From contig OY970371.1 of the NCBI GenBank assembly GCA_963718695.1, forward strand, positions 2,542,001-2,606,000: a stretch of 64,000 bases of DNA, read 5' to 3'. Of the stretch, positions 1-8,233 are shown in pieces. The position numbers and the translations under genes were made by a program. Each line of letters opens with the position of its first letter. Position 1 is the stretch's first letter. This stretch comes from Manganitrophus sp963718695 (GTDB lineage Bacteria > Nitrospirota > Nitrospiria > SBBL01 > Manganitrophaceae). Under the pieces are notes generated by a model. It was not told the origin of the DNA. It saw nothing but the letters and a program-made list of their open reading frames with translations, and searched no databases.

Positions 1-1930
1 CCTGCCAATCGATCGGCGCCGACTCGATCGCCTTGCGGATCCGCTCCGCCATCTGCCACGCCTGCATGGCATCGGTCTTCAGCAACAGGACCACAAACTC
101 TTCGCCGCCATAGCGGGCGACCACGTCGAGCTTCCGGACCATTTTTGCCAGAAGCTTAGCGATAATCTTCAAGACGGCATCCCCCGCCGGATGCCCGAAG
201 GTGTCGTTGACCTTTTTGAAATAATCGATGTCGACCATCAGAATCGAGAAGGGCTCGGGATGGCGCGCATTGCGGACGAATTCCTCCTGGAGCCGCTCTT
301 GGAAACGCCGGTGATTGTAGACGCCGGTGAGGCCGTCGGTGATCGCCAATCGCTCTACCTGCGCGTGCGCCTGCGCCTCGGCGATGGAGATGGCGACATG
401 ATTGCAGAGAATGGAGAGGACGTGCCGGTCATAGGTGGTGAAGGCGTTCTCCTTCTCGGAGAGAAAAAGGACCACCCCCATGGCGCGGTCTTCAATGATC
501 AACGGAAGTCCGAGAAAAGATTGGCAATCGACGTTGATTTTACATCCGTCGGGAAAAATCTTATGCTTCGCCCGTTGAGAAGGGAGCTGGGAGAAGAGAA
601 GCACCTGCCGATTTTTCACGATGATGCTCAGCAATCCGTTGGTGAGGGCGAAGTTGTAATCGACGACGGAAGGATCATATCCCTTGACCGCCTTCACCGT
701 CATCCGCCGCTCCCCCGGATCGACCAGGAAGATAAAACAGCGATCATAATCGATGATCTCTTTCGCCGAATCGGCCGTGATCTCCAGCCGGTGATCGAGA
801 TTAAGCCGCGAGCCGAGACTTTTGCTGATCTCCAGAAGGGCCGAGTAGACCCGCGTCCGCTGGCTCATCCGCTGCTGCTCCCGGTAATAGGTCAGCACCG
901 TCACAATCTCCTCGGCCATGAGCTGAAGCACCTCCTCGTCCTGGCTTGAGAAAGCATGGTCGGCGAGGCTATCGATGCAGAGGAGCCCTTCGAAGAGATC
1001 TTGATCGAGGACCGGAAGCGTCAAGAAAGAGCGAGGAACCACCGATCCGTCGTCATAATCGAGCGGCTCTTTCTGATTTTGCAGATCGGCAATGGCAGCG
1101 GCTCTTTTTTCCTTGGCGATCCAGCCGAGAATCCCTTCTCCAAGCGGGATGGTCCTTTGGCGGTCGATGCCGAGCGGCTCTTGTCGTCCTTTGGCCGCCC
1201 GGACCCAGAGGAACTCTCCATCTCGGTCGTATGAGAGAAAAACGGCGCGATACGCCTGCATCCGGCTCGCCAGGATCACGCCGAGGAGATGCTCCAGATG
1301 CGCCTCCATTCTCTTCGCCAGCATCTGCGCCTCGTCTTTCTCTTCTTCTTTCGAAAGACGGGCCAGCTCCGGTTTTTGTTTGATCTCGGGAAGCGATAAT
1401 GCCGGCTCTCCCTTTTTATTCCCTTTCAGCTTCTTCATCAAGTTTTCCCGCTCACGGTAAAATGAGCGGAGTCCCCATTTCACCGTGAGCGGAATGGCGA
1501 TGAGCGCAAGCGGGAAGAAGACCGCCCGTTGAGAGAGCGGATGGTCCGGAGGGGCGACGTAGAGACCGACCCCCTCCAGAAAAAAGATCCCGGAGACCAG
1601 GGTCATGCTTCTAAAAAAACTAAATTGGAAAGAGGAGATCAGAATGATGGCGGGATAAAGATATTGGAAGTAAGAGTGTGCGCCGCCGGTCTGCTGAACA
1701 ACGGCGTTGACCAACAAGAGAGAAAGGGCCGCTCCCTCCCATTTTACCGCGACGGTCCGGACCGGCGCACGGGCCCACCGATAAGCCAAAGAGGCGGCGA
1801 CATAGACGAAGAGGACCGACCAGACGATCCGACCCGGGGAGAAAAAAAGATCGCTCGGCCGGGCATTGCCGGCGGAGAGAAGAAAGAGGATAAAAAGTGC
1901 GGTACTCCTCAATCGTATCCCTCCGAGCAT
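1..1930 (-). CDS. GAF-GAF-GGDEF membrane diguanylate cyclase (C-terminus cut by window edge)
   Basis: Open from an ATG at 1930 to the left edge, 643 residues seen. The first ~140 residues hold about six hydrophobic segments, then a charged linker, two GAF-like domains (about 205-340 and 365-500) and a GGDEF domain. The active site reads RYGGEEF and is preceded five residues earlier by RKLD, an intact RxxD inhibitory site, so a c-di-GMP-making enzyme with product feedback is expected from family knowledge. The start overlaps the upstream DUF4177 gene by 22 nt; a TTG at 1912 overlapping that gene's stop is an alternative. The end of the domain lies outside the window. Confidence 0.9.
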   Translation of the reverse strand, partial: MLGGIRLRSTALFILFLLSAGNARPSDLFFSPGRIVWSVLFVYVAASLAYRWARAPVRTVAVKWEGAALSLLLVNAVVQQTGGAHSYFQYLYPAIILISSFQFSFFRSMTLVSGIFFLEGVGLYVAPPDHPLSQRAVFFPLALIAIPLTVKWGLRSFYRERENLMKKLKGNKKGEPALSLPEIKQKPELARLSKEEEKDEAQMLAKRMEAHLEHLLGVILASRMQAYRAVFLSYDRDGEFLWVRAAKGRQEPLGIDRQRTIPLGEGILGWIAKEKRAAAIADLQNQKEPLDYDDGSVVPRSFLTLPVLDQDLFEGLLCIDSLADHAFSSQDEEVLQLMAEEIVTVLTYYREQQRMSQRTRVYSALLEISKSLGSRLNLDHRLEITADSAKEIIDYDRCFIFLVDPGERRMTVKAVKGYDPSVVDYNFALTNGLLSIIVKNRQVLLFSQLPSQRAKHKIFPDGCKINVDCQSFLGLPLIIEDRAMGVVLFLSEKENAFTTYDRHVLSILCNHVAISIAEAQAHAQVERLAITDGLTGVYNHRRFQERLQEEFVRNARHPEPFSILMVDIDYFKKVNDTFGHPAGDAVLKIIAKLLAKMVRKLDVVARYGGEEFVVLLLKTDAMQAWQMAERIRKAIESAPIDWQ

Positions 1931-2076
1931 TTTTTGAGGATACAAAGGAAGGGGTAGGTCTCTTCAGGCTGGTAGATGATCTGGACCAGCTCCCATCCTT
2001 GCGCGCCGAGGAAGTTCAGCTGATTGTCGATCTGCACCCCGGCGAGTCGTTCCGCTTTATATTCCCATTTCGGCAC
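1909..2076 (-). CDS. DUF4177 family small protein
   Basis: 55 residues. The pattern KWEYKAERL...LNFLGAQGWELVQI matches the DUF4177 family, small proteins of unknown function. I chose the GTG at 2076, giving MPKWEY, because AAGGAG sits six bases upstream and family members start this way; a TTG at 2103 would add nine unlikely residues. It lies between the patatin gene and the diguanylate cyclase on the same strand and overlaps the latter, so they are probably co-transcribed. No role can be assigned from sequence. Confidence 0.8.
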   Translation of the reverse strand: MPKWEYKAERLAGVQIDNQLNFLGAQGWELVQIIYQPEETYPFLCILKKCSEGYD

Positions 2077-2128
2077 GGCAGACTCCTTCAGGACGGGGGT
2101 CAAAAACGAGCGATTGCAAGCCCCGTCC

Positions 2129-3040
2129 TCAGACTTTGATCATCAACAACTTCTTCATTTTCTTCTTCCAGAGGAGCCGTTTAAGCTCTTCGATCTTTTC
2201 GCGTGCGGCCTCTTCCCCTTTCTGGATCGCTTCGTCGGAGCGCCAGAAGTCGGACCAATGAAGCTGGCCGACGTCGGGCCGGATGACCAGATCGGCTTTC
2301 CCCAATTGGGAGCTGGATAAGGTGTGCCGGGTGATCTCGCTCGCGCGCAACACAATATCGAGCCCGCTGGTGAACTCCCGGACGGTTCCGGTGTTCTCCG
2401 AAGCATCGATGGCGATGACGAAGTCGGCCCCCCGTTGGATGAGCGGGTCGACCGGCACCTGGTTGACCCATCCGCCGTCGATCAGCTTCGCATCCCCGAT
2501 CGTGATCGGCGGGAAAACGCCGGGGATGGCGCAGCTGGCCGCGATTGCTTTTCGGATCGGACCCTCCGAGAGGACCACCTCTCTTCCATGGGCCAGATCG
2601 GCCGCAACGGCAAAAAAGGGAATGACGGTCTCTTCGATCCCTTTATCGTCAAAGAGCCGGCTGATATGCGCGACATAATCTTGCTCGGAAATGAACGAGG
2701 AGCGCCGAAGGGAGATTCCCCAGAAGATCCCTTTCTGGAGGTACGATTTGAGATTGGTGATGAAGCTGGAGCGCTTTTCCTCTTCGTAGTGCTTTTTAAT
2801 AAAGAAGAGCTTGGTCCGGCGGAACGATTCGCTGCTCAAGTAATCGCAGGCCCGCCGGCGGACCTGATCGGCGTTCGGATGTTGTGCATACATGGCGCCG
2901 GCGATGGCGCCAAAGCTGGTCCCGGCAATCAGGTGGAGTTCGATTCCCTCCGATTCCAGGACTTTTAACACGCCCAAATGGGCCAGCCCGCGCGCTCCTC
3001 CCCCGCCGAGCGCCAAGCCGACCTTAAAATACTTCTGCAT
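2129..3040 (-). CDS. Patatin-like phospholipase (RssA/NTE type)
   Basis: 303 residues, a typical length for stand-alone bacterial patatins. The oxyanion-hole motif GGGGARGLAHLG is near residue 12, the nucleophile elbow GTSFG near 40 and the catalytic aspartate in DGGWVNQVP near 188, so the Ser-Asp dyad is complete. The family hydrolyses acyl esters of lipids. There is no signal peptide or membrane helix, so it is probably cytoplasmic. It is followed on the same strand by the DUF4177 and GGDEF genes. The physiological lipid substrate cannot be read from sequence. Confidence 0.9.
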   Translation of the reverse strand: MQKYFKVGLALGGGGARGLAHLGVLKVLESEGIELHLIAGTSFGAIAGAMYAQHPNADQVRRRACDYLSSESFRRTKLFFIKKHYEEEKRSSFITNLKSYLQKGIFWGISLRRSSFISEQDYVAHISRLFDDKGIEETVIPFFAVAADLAHGREVVLSEGPIRKAIAASCAIPGVFPPITIGDAKLIDGGWVNQVPVDPLIQRGADFVIAIDASENTGTVREFTSGLDIVLRASEITRHTLSSSQLGKADLVIRPDVGQLHWSDFWRSDEAIQKGEEAAREKIEELKRLLWKKKMKKLLMIKV

Positions 3041-3157
3041 CTTACGCTGTCAGAAAAGATGGTTTGTGACAAGGGGAAAACAGGTTGCGGAATGCAAATC
3101 GGTTCTGCCCATGATGCCGCGATCCGAAATCGGCACTCCGCATTTTTCCTCCCTGTC

Positions 3158-3376
3158 TTATGAAGTGGCCCCTTCGGCCTTCTTCTCTTTCTTTTTTCCC
3201 TTGGCCTCAATGAAGGCCACTCGGGTTTGAACTGCTTTCTTTCGTCGCTGCGCCCGCTTCAGTTTCTTGAGCGTCTCTCGACGGGTCGCGCGATCTCCCG
3301 TTGCCTCGCTCCGTTGCGCCGCCACTTTTGTTTTGAGCTTGCCAATCCGTTTCTCCAAATCTTTTACCTCTGCCAC
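3158..3376 (-). CDS. Small Lys/Arg-rich coiled-coil protein, function unknown
   Basis: 72 residues, very rich in Lys, Arg and Glu, with a heptad-like N-terminal half and a KKKEKKAEG tail. The start is a GTG at 3376 with AAGGAG seven bases upstream; an AT-rich TATATT lies further up and could be a -10 box. I do not recognise a family. The good ribosome binding site and a position in an otherwise empty gap support a real gene. It could bind nucleic acid given its charge, but that is only a guess. Confidence 0.6.
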   Translation of the reverse strand: MAEVKDLEKRIGKLKTKVAAQRSEATGDRATRRETLKKLKRAQRRKKAVQTRVAFIEAKGKKKEKKAEGATS

Positions 3377-3451
3377 GTTCTTCTCCTTGTATGGTTTAAT
3401 ATAACATTCTTTTGAGTTCTGGCTGTTTGTCTTCTTTTCTTTACTACTTTA

Positions 3452-3973
3452 CTACCATGTTTGCACTTTGGTTCCATCGAGCCCGACCTGGTCGCTGCGG
3501 CTATAGACATCGTACACGTCCCGGTCGCAGGAGATCAACGAATCAGGCTCGTCCTCATAACAGCGGATTCCCCACTCGGTTGAACGGGTGAAAGGATCGA
3601 TGGGAATCCGCCGGAGATACTTCCGGATCTTCTTATCATTTGGATCGGGGACCGGAACCCCTTCGACCAAAACCTCCAGGCGCTTCGGATAGCCGGTCTC
3701 TTCGTTGGCGATCTCCGATTCGGAGTGGGAAATCCGCTTCGAATCCCAATCGTCCTTAAAATGATCAATCGCCGACCGGATCTCCCGCAACGCCTGCCGT
3801 AACTCCATCTCCTTCGTACGCCGCTCCCCCATCTTGGACAGGGGCATCGCCGCCGAGGCAAGAATGATAATAATGACTGCGGTCACAATCAACTCAAGGA
3901 GCGTCAGTCCCGACTGGTTTTGTAGTGGCCGCTCTTTTCCCCGGGCCATGGGTTTTCTGAAAAAAAACATCAT
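3452..3973 (-). CDS. Type II secretion pseudopilin, GspG-like
   Basis: 173 residues. A short basic leader ends in QNQSG, followed by LTLLELIVTAVIIIILASA: the class III (prepilin peptidase) cleavage site with glutamate at +5 and the hydrophobic pilin helix. A globular region with IPIDPF follows, as in GspG. The start overlaps the stop of the secretin gene by 4 nt (ATGA), so the two are translationally coupled. No GspE or GspF gene lies nearby, so the rest of the machine must be elsewhere. A minor pilin of another type IV filament system is the alternative. Confidence 0.82.
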   Translation of the reverse strand: MMFFFRKPMARGKERPLQNQSGLTLLELIVTAVIIIILASAAMPLSKMGERRTKEMELRQALREIRSAIDHFKDDWDSKRISHSESEIANEETGYPKRLEVLVEGVPVPDPNDKKIRKYLRRIPIDPFTRSTEWGIRCYEDEPDSLISCDRDVYDVYSRSDQVGLDGTKVQTW

Positions 3974-6306
3974 CGAACATTGATTAGACCGGGGAAGATA
4001 TCCGCGTTGATCGGGCCGCGCGAGGGATTCAGAAGACGCACATTGCGGAAGTCGATCCGGCTGGATGCACCGGCCCGCCGCCCCTCAAAGATCAGCGTGA
4101 AGAGGGTCCCGGAGCCGGCGATCCCCTTTTGGTCGTCGGTCCGGCTAATCTGGACATCGACCGTTCCCCCGTTCGGCGGCGTCGAAGAAACCAGTGAAAT
4201 ATTCTTCCCGTCTTTTTTCATAAAATCTCCCTCGACCACCTCCATCAGGGTTAAGACCGTCGGATCAAACGCGACCGACATCGTCGCCGAGGAGAGGTCT
4301 TTGGCATTATCAATACGGACCTCCAGCGTCACCGGCCCGTTCACGGTCGTTGTCGATTCCCTCGGAATCACGGAGAGGATCGGAGCCAACCGCGTCTCCG
4401 ATTGCGGCAGGATCGGGGCGGTTCTCGACTCGCCCGGGGGGGCGAGCGGCGTGGATGGGGCCGGGGCTCCTTCCGATTCGCGCCTTACTTCACCCACCGT
4501 CGGGAATTCGGAGAAGAGGGGCCGGGTCGAGTAGGTCTCTTCCGTCCCCGACCAGAACGACTGGAGCGGTTTTTCGGGGGTCTCGAAGGTCCGGATAATC
4601 CGGGGGGTGATCGTCATGACGATATCGGTCTTCGCCTTGTTCTTCTCGACGTTGGAGAAGAGGCGGCCGATCAGCGGGAGATCCCCCAATCCGGGAATCT
4701 TGTTCGTCGTCGTCCGCTCGTCTTCCCGAACCAAGCCGCTGATCACCACCGTTTCGCCGTCGCGGACATTCAAAACGGTCTCGGTATTTCGGTTTCCGAA
4801 GCGGAATTGCTGCTGGCCGTTTCCGAGGTTGACCAGATCGCCAAGGGAGGTGACCTCCAGATTCAGCTTCATCGTCACATCGTTGGTGATATGGATATTC
4901 GGTTCGACCGTCAGTTTAATGCCGACATCCTTGAATTCGATCGACGTCGTTGTCGTCGCCCCTCCGATCACAGTGGAAGTCGTCGGGTTCGAGGTCGTCG
5001 TCGAAAGGAGAATCGGAACCCGATCGCCGATGTTGATCTTCGCACTCTTGTTGTCGAGGACCCGGATGCGCGGGTTCGCCAGGGTCTGCGCCTCCGATTC
5101 CTGCTTGAAGAAGTCGACCAGGATCGATGGGAGGATCAAGAAGATGGCCGAATCATTAAGGTCCCGCAGCTCTTGAAGGCTGAAGGCCCCGGGCGTCTCG
5201 TCATCGCTGATAAAACCGGAAATTCGGCCGTCGCTGAAGTTCCAACCGATTCTCGACCCCTTCGTTCGATTCATCTCCAAGATCTCGACTTCGAACATCA
5301 CCTCCGCTACCTTCCGATCGTTCGCCTCGATGATCTTTTCCGCCAGCTTGATCTTATCGGGGGTATCCCGAAGGACGATGGTGTTCAACTCGTCATTGAC
5401 GAAAACGCGCCGGGTCTCCAACATCGTCCGCAGCAGGTTGACCATCTCCTTCGCCCTGACGTTCGAGAGATAGAAAGTCCGGATAACGAGGTCTTGGTAT
5501 TGATCGACCTTTTGCTTGGTTTTAGGGATGACGAGGATCGTCTCCTCGGAGATTCGCTTCATGAAAAGGTTGTTCGTCGAAAGGATCAGATTCAGCGCCT
5601 CCTTAAAGCTGGCATCTTTGACGAAAATGCTGATCGTTTCATCCCGGACGTCTTTATCAAAAAGGATATTGATTCCCGCCGATTTCGCCAAGAGCTCGAA
5701 GACTTCTTTGAGCCGCGCGTTTTGAAACTTGAGCGTGATCGGTTGGGTCGATTTCAGGGAGAGCTCATCGGCTTCATCCCCGACGGCACGCTGTCCCTTC
5801 CTCGCTTGGGCGAGGATTTCCGGGCCCTGGGGAAGCGTCGGATCGCGCTCTAACGCACGCTCGAGGAATTCAATGGCTTCACCAAAGCGCTCGGCCTTCA
5901 GCAGTTTTTGTCCGAGGGCAAAATGATCTTCCGCCTCTTTTTTCCGAAGGGTCTTTGCAAACAGATCCTGATACTCCGCCCGGCCCGGATCGAGGAGCAT
6001 CGCCCGTTTAATCTCTTCCAGTGCCACGGGAAGATTTTTTTGGTTGAGCAGCTCCTTTGCCCGATCGGCATGAACGGCGGCCGCGTTCACCTTGGCCTCG
6101 TCCATTTTCTGCTTCAGTTTTTGATTGAAGGGATCCTTCTTGAGCTCTTCCGAATAGATATGATAGGCTTCTTCCCAGCGTTTCTCCTTGGAAAACTCGT
6201 CGCCGAGGCGGACCTGTTTGGAGGTAAAACAACCGGAGAGAAGAAAAAGAAAAAGGGCCGCTCCCATGATAATCGACACACAAAAACGACCCTTTTTTTC
6301 TTGCAC
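3970..6306 (-). CDS. GspD/PilQ-type secretin lipoprotein with TPR and cohesin-like domains
   Basis: 778 residues from a GTG at 6306 with AGGAGG five bases upstream. The leader ends in the lipobox LSGC. Then come TPR-like helices (about 30-180), an STN/N0 domain (about 190-270), an N1 domain, the secretin beta domain (about 350-600, with VPILLS and the VISGLV/DLPLIGRLF block) and a C-terminal cohesin-like domain (about 645-778). Secretins form the outer-membrane channel of type II secretion and type IV pili. The TPR front and cohesin tail are not in classical GspD. The downstream pseudopilin gene overlaps by 4 nt, supporting a shared secretion or pilus function. Confidence 0.88.
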   Translation of the reverse strand: MQEKKGRFCVSIIMGAALFLFLLSGCFTSKQVRLGDEFSKEKRWEEAYHIYSEELKKDPFNQKLKQKMDEAKVNAAAVHADRAKELLNQKNLPVALEEIKRAMLLDPGRAEYQDLFAKTLRKKEAEDHFALGQKLLKAERFGEAIEFLERALERDPTLPQGPEILAQARKGQRAVGDEADELSLKSTQPITLKFQNARLKEVFELLAKSAGINILFDKDVRDETISIFVKDASFKEALNLILSTNNLFMKRISEETILVIPKTKQKVDQYQDLVIRTFYLSNVRAKEMVNLLRTMLETRRVFVNDELNTIVLRDTPDKIKLAEKIIEANDRKVAEVMFEVEILEMNRTKGSRIGWNFSDGRISGFISDDETPGAFSLQELRDLNDSAIFLILPSILVDFFKQESEAQTLANPRIRVLDNKSAKINIGDRVPILLSTTTSNPTTSTVIGGATTTTSIEFKDVGIKLTVEPNIHITNDVTMKLNLEVTSLGDLVNLGNGQQQFRFGNRNTETVLNVRDGETVVISGLVREDERTTTNKIPGLGDLPLIGRLFSNVEKNKAKTDIVMTITPRIIRTFETPEKPLQSFWSGTEETYSTRPLFSEFPTVGEVRRESEGAPAPSTPLAPPGESRTAPILPQSETRLAPILSVIPRESTTTVNGPVTLEVRIDNAKDLSSATMSVAFDPTVLTLMEVVEGDFMKKDGKNISLVSSTPPNGGTVDVQISRTDDQKGIAGSGTLFTLIFEGRRAGASSRIDFRNVRLLNPSRGPINADIFPGLINVR

Positions 6307-6323
6307 AATCCCTCCTAAACAAA

Positions 6324-6419
6324 AATAACGTAAGGCATGAGGGGTGAGGCGTCAGGGGTCAGGTCAAAAGATCTTAAGCTCTTTCGCCTCACGCCGAACG
6401 CTTCACGCCTCACGTGTTT
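6324..6419. repeat. Dispersed palindromic repeat, family A, copy 1
   Basis: Begins AATAACGTAAGGC and ends in the near inverse GCCTCACGTGTTT, with GGGGTGAGGCGTCAGGGGTC inside. The same layout occurs at 19273-19363. Both copies lie just downstream of epimerase-type genes on the minus strand. It can fold as an imperfect hairpin and looks like a small non-coding mobile or REP-like element. Confidence 0.75.
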
Positions 6420-6429
6420 CATCTCTCTT

Positions 6430-7347
6430 TCAGGCATTCTTAAAATAATCGACGGTCTTCATCAGCCCTTCTTGGAGCGGAACACGCGGTTCCCAATCAA
6501 GCAATTTATGAATCTTTTGAGCGTCGAGGCAGCTTCGGGTCTGTTCCCCCTTTTTCTCCGGACCGTGGATCTCTTTGGCCTCCGCACCGGTGATGTCGAG
6601 AAGGTGCCGGAAGAGCTGGTTGACCAACGTCTCCTTGCCGGTCCCGACATTGAATGTGTCGTTGACTTGGCTGTGTATCACCGCCATGTTGGCCTCGATG
6701 ACATCTTCCACAAAAACATAGTCCCGGGTCTGCATCCCGTTCCCGTTGATGATCGGCTGCTCCCCGCGAAGCATCTTTTGGGTGAAGATCGCGACCACTC
6801 CGGCTTCTCCGAACGGATCTTGCCGCGGCCCATACACGTTGGCATATCTCAAAGAGGAATAGTCGAGCCCGCAGACCTTCTGATAATAATAGAGGTAATG
6901 CTCGCTCGATAACTTGCTGACCCCGTACGGAGAGAGCGGATGGGTCGGGTGTTCTTCCGGCGCCGGGAAGACCTGCTGGTCGCCATAAATGGCGCCCCCC
7001 GACGAGGCGAAGACGATCCGGCGGGCGCCGTTGCGAACGGCGCACTCCAACAAATTCAAGAGACCGATAATATTCGACTGCGCATCGAAGGCCGGATCGG
7101 CCACCGATCGGCGAACATCCATCTGCGCCGCATGGTGGCTGACCACCTCCGGCTTCTCCTTCTGAAAGATCCGATCCAGTCGACTGCTTAAAATATCGAG
7201 CTTGTAGAACGTTGCATCTTTATGGATATTCTTTTTCTTGCCGGTCGAGAGATTATCGACGACCACCACCTGATGTCCCTCTTGGATCAACCGATCGACC
7301 AGATGAGAGCCGATAAACCCGGCCCCTCCCGTCACCAACACCTTCAT
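6430..7347 (-). CDS. NAD-dependent sugar epimerase/dehydratase (UDP-glucose 4-epimerase-like)
   Basis: 305 residues, starting MKVLVTGGAGFIGSHLVD, the Rossmann GxxGxxG motif of extended SDRs. The catalytic YGVSK (YxxxK) lies near 145 and YGPRQDPFGEAGVVAIF further on. Members interconvert nucleotide sugars; UDP-glucose/galactose is likely but the exact sugar is uncertain. The frame stays open upstream to 7695, but that stretch overlaps the end of tlyA and has no family match, so the ATG at 7347 is the start. A family-A repeat follows the gene. Confidence 0.88.
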   Translation of the reverse strand: MKVLVTGGAGFIGSHLVDRLIQEGHQVVVVDNLSTGKKKNIHKDATFYKLDILSSRLDRIFQKEKPEVVSHHAAQMDVRRSVADPAFDAQSNIIGLLNLLECAVRNGARRIVFASSGGAIYGDQQVFPAPEEHPTHPLSPYGVSKLSSEHYLYYYQKVCGLDYSSLRYANVYGPRQDPFGEAGVVAIFTQKMLRGEQPIINGNGMQTRDYVFVEDVIEANMAVIHSQVNDTFNVGTGKETLVNQLFRHLLDITGAEAKEIHGPEKKGEQTRSCLDAQKIHKLLDWEPRVPLQEGLMKTVDYFKNA

Positions 7348-7417
7348 CTCCGTCCATCCTTTCTGTAAGAGCAGGATTGCAAATGCGGAATTCGGATTGC
7401 GAATCGCGGAATAAAAA

Positions 7418-8233
7418 TCAAGTCGGCCCCGACCCGGAACGTGGCGCCCCACCTTCCGCACTCTCTGATTTCCCGGCATCGAGCCTTCTAAAATATACCA
7501 GAAATTCGACGTTTCCCTTTTGTCCCAGAATCGGCGAGGGAATCGACCCGCCGATCTGGAGTCCCCATTCCGGGGCCTGACCGCAAATTCGATCGAGCAC
7601 CCTTTGATGCTTTTCGGGACTTCGAACAATCCCCCCCCGGCCGACCTCCCCTTTCCCGACCTCAAACTGAGGCTTGACCAATGCGACGATCTCACCCTGG
7701 GGTTTTAGGAAGGAGATGACCGCGGGAATGACCTTCTCCAACGAGATGAACGAGACATCGATGGTCGCCAGGTCGACCGGCTCCGGAATCACCTCAGGAG
7801 GAAGGGTACGAATGTTGCGGCGTTCCAAAACAATGACGCGAGGGTCTTGCCGAAGCCGCCAGGCGAGTTGGCCGTAGCCGACATCCACGGCGTAAATACG
7901 AACCGCCCCCCGTTGCAGAAGACAATCGGTGAAACCGCCGGTGGACGCCCCCACGTCGATGGCGACCTTCCCGGAAACGTCGAGATGGAATGTATCCAGG
8001 GCTGCTTCCAGCTTGACGCCTCCCCGGCTGACATACGGGGAGACAGGGCCGAGGAGAACGATCTCTGCATCCTCTTTTATCTGAGCGCCCGCCTTTTCAA
8101 CTTTCTTCCCATCGACCAAAACCGATCCGCTCAGGATCAGGCTTCGAGCCCGTTCGCGGCTCTCAGCCAGTCCACGCGACTGCAAAAGGAGGTCGAGACG
8201 TTCTTTCGGTTTGGCAGACCGAGCCGACATCAT
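7418..8233 (-). CDS. tlyA: TlyA family 2'-O-ribose rRNA methyltransferase / hemolysin-like
   Basis: 271 residues. An N-terminal S4 RNA-binding domain (RLDLLLQSRGLAESRERAR) is followed by an FtsJ/RrmJ-like methyltransferase domain with the SAM motif DVGASTGGFTDCLLQRGA and the LVKPQFE block. Characterised TlyA proteins methylate rRNA ribose. The start overlaps the dxs stop by 4 nt (8230-8233), and the order ispA-dxs-tlyA is a familiar neighbourhood in bacteria. The last 24 or so residues are low in conserved features and may be a lineage-specific tail. Confidence 0.9.
   Translation of the reverse strand: MMSARSAKPKERLDLLLQSRGLAESRERARSLILSGSVLVDGKKVEKAGAQIKEDAEIVLLGPVSPYVSRGGVKLEAALDTFHLDVSGKVAIDVGASTGGFTDCLLQRGAVRIYAVDVGYGQLAWRLRQDPRVIVLERRNIRTLPPEVIPEPVDLATIDVSFISLEKVIPAVISFLKPQGEIVALVKPQFEVGKGEVGRGGIVRSPEKHQRVLDRICGQAPEWGLQIGGSIPSPILGQKGNVEFLVYFRRLDAGKSESAEGGAPRSGSGPT

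Noticed and set aside
4402..5853. Long plus-strand open frame (483 codons) opposite the secretin gene
   Set aside because: Antisense to a clear secretin with full domain evidence; composition is charged and repetitive, with no motif.
7348..7695. N-terminal extension of the epimerase reading frame
   Set aside because: Overlaps the tlyA 3' end and a repeat-like stretch; the protein starts canonically at MKVLVTGG (7347).
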